Assembly (NCBI GenBank): GCA_945860335.1
Contig: CAMAQW010000091.1
Span: forward strand, 1 to 6,644
Direction: 5' to 3'
Length of the DNA: 6,644 bases
DNA from: Sediminibacterium ginsengisoli
GTDB taxonomy: Bacteria > Bacteroidota > Bacteroidia > Chitinophagales > Chitinophagaceae
Of this stretch, positions 5,641 to 6,644 are shown piece by piece (position 1 is the stretch's first letter; every line of letters starts with the position of its first letter). The translations under genes and the position numbers were made by a program. Below the pieces are notes generated by a model that was not told the DNA's origin, did no database searches, and saw only the letters and a program-made list of their open reading frames with translations.

Positions 5641-6644
5641 CTAACTTTTTAATGACAATAATTGCTGACTTGCTTTTTTAGCAGGTATCCATGCGGCCAG
5701 TAATGCAATAATGGCGATGGTAGTAACAACTAGCACATAGTCGGTGGCCATTAATTTTACAGGATAGTAATCAATAATAAAACTACCGCCGCCACCAAGT
5801 GTAATTATTTTAAATTTTAATTGTAGTACACAAATAATGGTACCGAGTGCTGTTCCAATGGCCGTGCCCACACCAGCAAGTACGAGCCCTTCTGTAATAA
5901 ATATTTTTTGAATAAGTGATGCGCTTGATCCCATTGCTTTTAATACCGCAATGTCTTTTTGTTTTTCTAGCACGAGCATGGTAAGTGCGCCAATCATATT
6001 AAATGCAGCAACTATTAGTATCAAACTTAAAATACCATAAATCACCCACTTTTCCATTTGCATGACGGCATACAAATTTTTATTTTGTTCGTAGCGCGTT
6101 TCTACCATAAAATTTTTACCGAGGGCTTCTTGTAGTTTTGCTTTTATTTTTTCGGGACTACCATTAATTTTTATTTCTAGCCCACTCACCTGATTGGAAG
6201 TCATCGAAAGCATGTACCGCAAAAAATCAATATTGGAAAAAATATATTTATTGTCAAATTCTTGTTGCACAGCAAAAACGCCTTTTCCTGTCACATTAAA
6301 TGCAAACATGCCATCTACAGCTTCAAAACCAGCGCCTTTATTGGGTGTATAAAGCGTTAATGGAAACCCGCCTTTTGTAACATCTGCACCTACCGCATTT
6401 TCGATACCTACACCCATTACGATGCCCGGATTTTGCAAATCTCCTATTGTGTAACTACCCCTTACAATATGTTTATTAATATTATTGGTTTTGGGAAAAA
6501 CAGTGTCTACCCCTTTTACCACTACAATACTCTGATAATCTCCATTGGCAAGTAATGCTTTTTCTTCAATCACTTTACTTACTTCCGAAACACCCGCTAT
6601 CGATTTTATTGTATAGAGCGTACTATCATCAATGTTCATTTTTT
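5641..6644 (-). CDS. LolC/LolE-like ABC transporter permease (FtsX/MacB type), 5' end beyond right edge
   Basis: This is the inner-membrane permease of a lipoprotein-releasing-type ABC system. In the Lol pathway such subunits pass outer-membrane lipoproteins from the inner membrane to the carrier LolA using the ATPase LolD. At least 333 codons are present, and the frame is still open at the edge. Full members have about 400-410 residues, so roughly 75 residues, including the first helix, are missing; the ATG at 6639 is probably internal. Counting from that Met, residues 1-190 form the MacB-type periplasmic domain (VKGVD at 41-45, IVMGVGIENAVGADV at 73-87). Three helices follow near 198-222, 252-274 and 301-318. 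The segment between the first two, LEKQKDIAVLKAMGSS (224-239), is the FtsX-family coupling loop that contacts the ATPase, and the C-terminus AAWIPAKKASQ is typical. Bacteroidota often carry one such permease that may act as a homodimer (from memory). No ATPase gene is visible. The gene converges on the transketolase gene with a 23-bp gap. Confidence 0.88.
   Translation of the reverse strand, partial: KMNIDDSTLYTIKSIAGVSEVSKVIEEKALLANGDYQSIVVVKGVDTVFPKTNNINKHIVRGSYTIGDLQNPGIVMGVGIENAVGADVTKGGFPLTLYTPNKGAGFEAVDGMFAFNVTGKGVFAVQQEFDNKYIFSNIDFLRYMLSMTSNQVSGLEIKINGSPEKIKAKLQEALGKNFMVETRYEQNKNLYAVMQMEKWVIYGILSLILIVAAFNMIGALTMLVLEKQKDIAVLKAMGSSASLIQKIFITEGLVLAGVGTAIGTALGTIICVLQLKFKIITLGGGGSFIIDYYPVKLMATDYVLVVTTIAIIALLAAWIPAKKASQQLLSLKS

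Noticed and set aside
5620..5643. TAGC-GGC-GCTA and TTAG-ACTG-CTAA as terminators between the transketolase and permease genes
   Set aside because: Stems of 4 bp are too short to support a terminator call.
1..6644. A novel multi-gene system such as defence, biosynthetic or mobile
   Set aside because: Every sizeable gene belongs to a known housekeeping or transporter family, none share a transcription unit, and there are no repeats, integrase genes or toxin/antitoxin-like genes.

Overview
The window looks like an ordinary chromosomal housekeeping stretch from a member of the Bacteroidota, probably near Chitinophagales or Sphingobacteriales, although the order cannot be fixed from sequence alone. 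The clues are: AT-rich intergenic DNA; no Shine-Dalgarno-like purine runs before the well-placed starts; several matches to the Bacteroidota -7 promoter box TAnnTTTG (or close variants) a few bases to tens of bases upstream of starts; a transketolase that exists as a free-standing N-terminal subunit of 280 residues; and the residue style of the ScpA, DXS and LolC/E-type proteins.

Layout from left to right. (1) 1-95, minus: the first 31 codons of a membrane protein that runs off the left edge, probably a sensor histidine kinase. (2) 286-2208, plus: dxs, the entry enzyme of the MEP isoprenoid pathway. (3) 2223-3056, minus: scpA, a condensin (SMC-ScpAB) subunit. (4) 3214-4101, plus: an EamA/DMT-family transporter with a non-ATG start. 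(5) 4108-4671, minus: frr, ribosome recycling factor. (6) 4775-5617, plus: the N-terminal (TPP-binding) subunit of transketolase. (7) 5641 to the right edge, minus: the C-terminal part of a LolC/LolE-like ABC permease.

The strands alternate strictly (-,+,-,+,-,+,-). No two neighbours can share an mRNA, and every gene must carry its own promoter. The three head-to-head gaps (about 190, 157 and 103 bp) hold the candidate promoters. The three tail-to-tail gaps are only 14, 6 and 23 bp, which leaves little room for separate terminators. No operon-level cooperation is visible. The functional links are general: DXS and transketolase are both TPP enzymes that meet at glyceraldehyde 3-phosphate, while scpA, frr and the Lol-type permease serve chromosome segregation, translation and envelope biogenesis.

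I found no CRISPR array, mobile element, tRNA, rRNA, phage gene or defence system. The points most worth a second look are the transketolase N-subunit with no C-subunit beside it, the strict strand alternation, the back-to-back frr/tkt promoters with very short leaders, the unannotated gene start at the left edge, and a 16-bp dyad in front of it.
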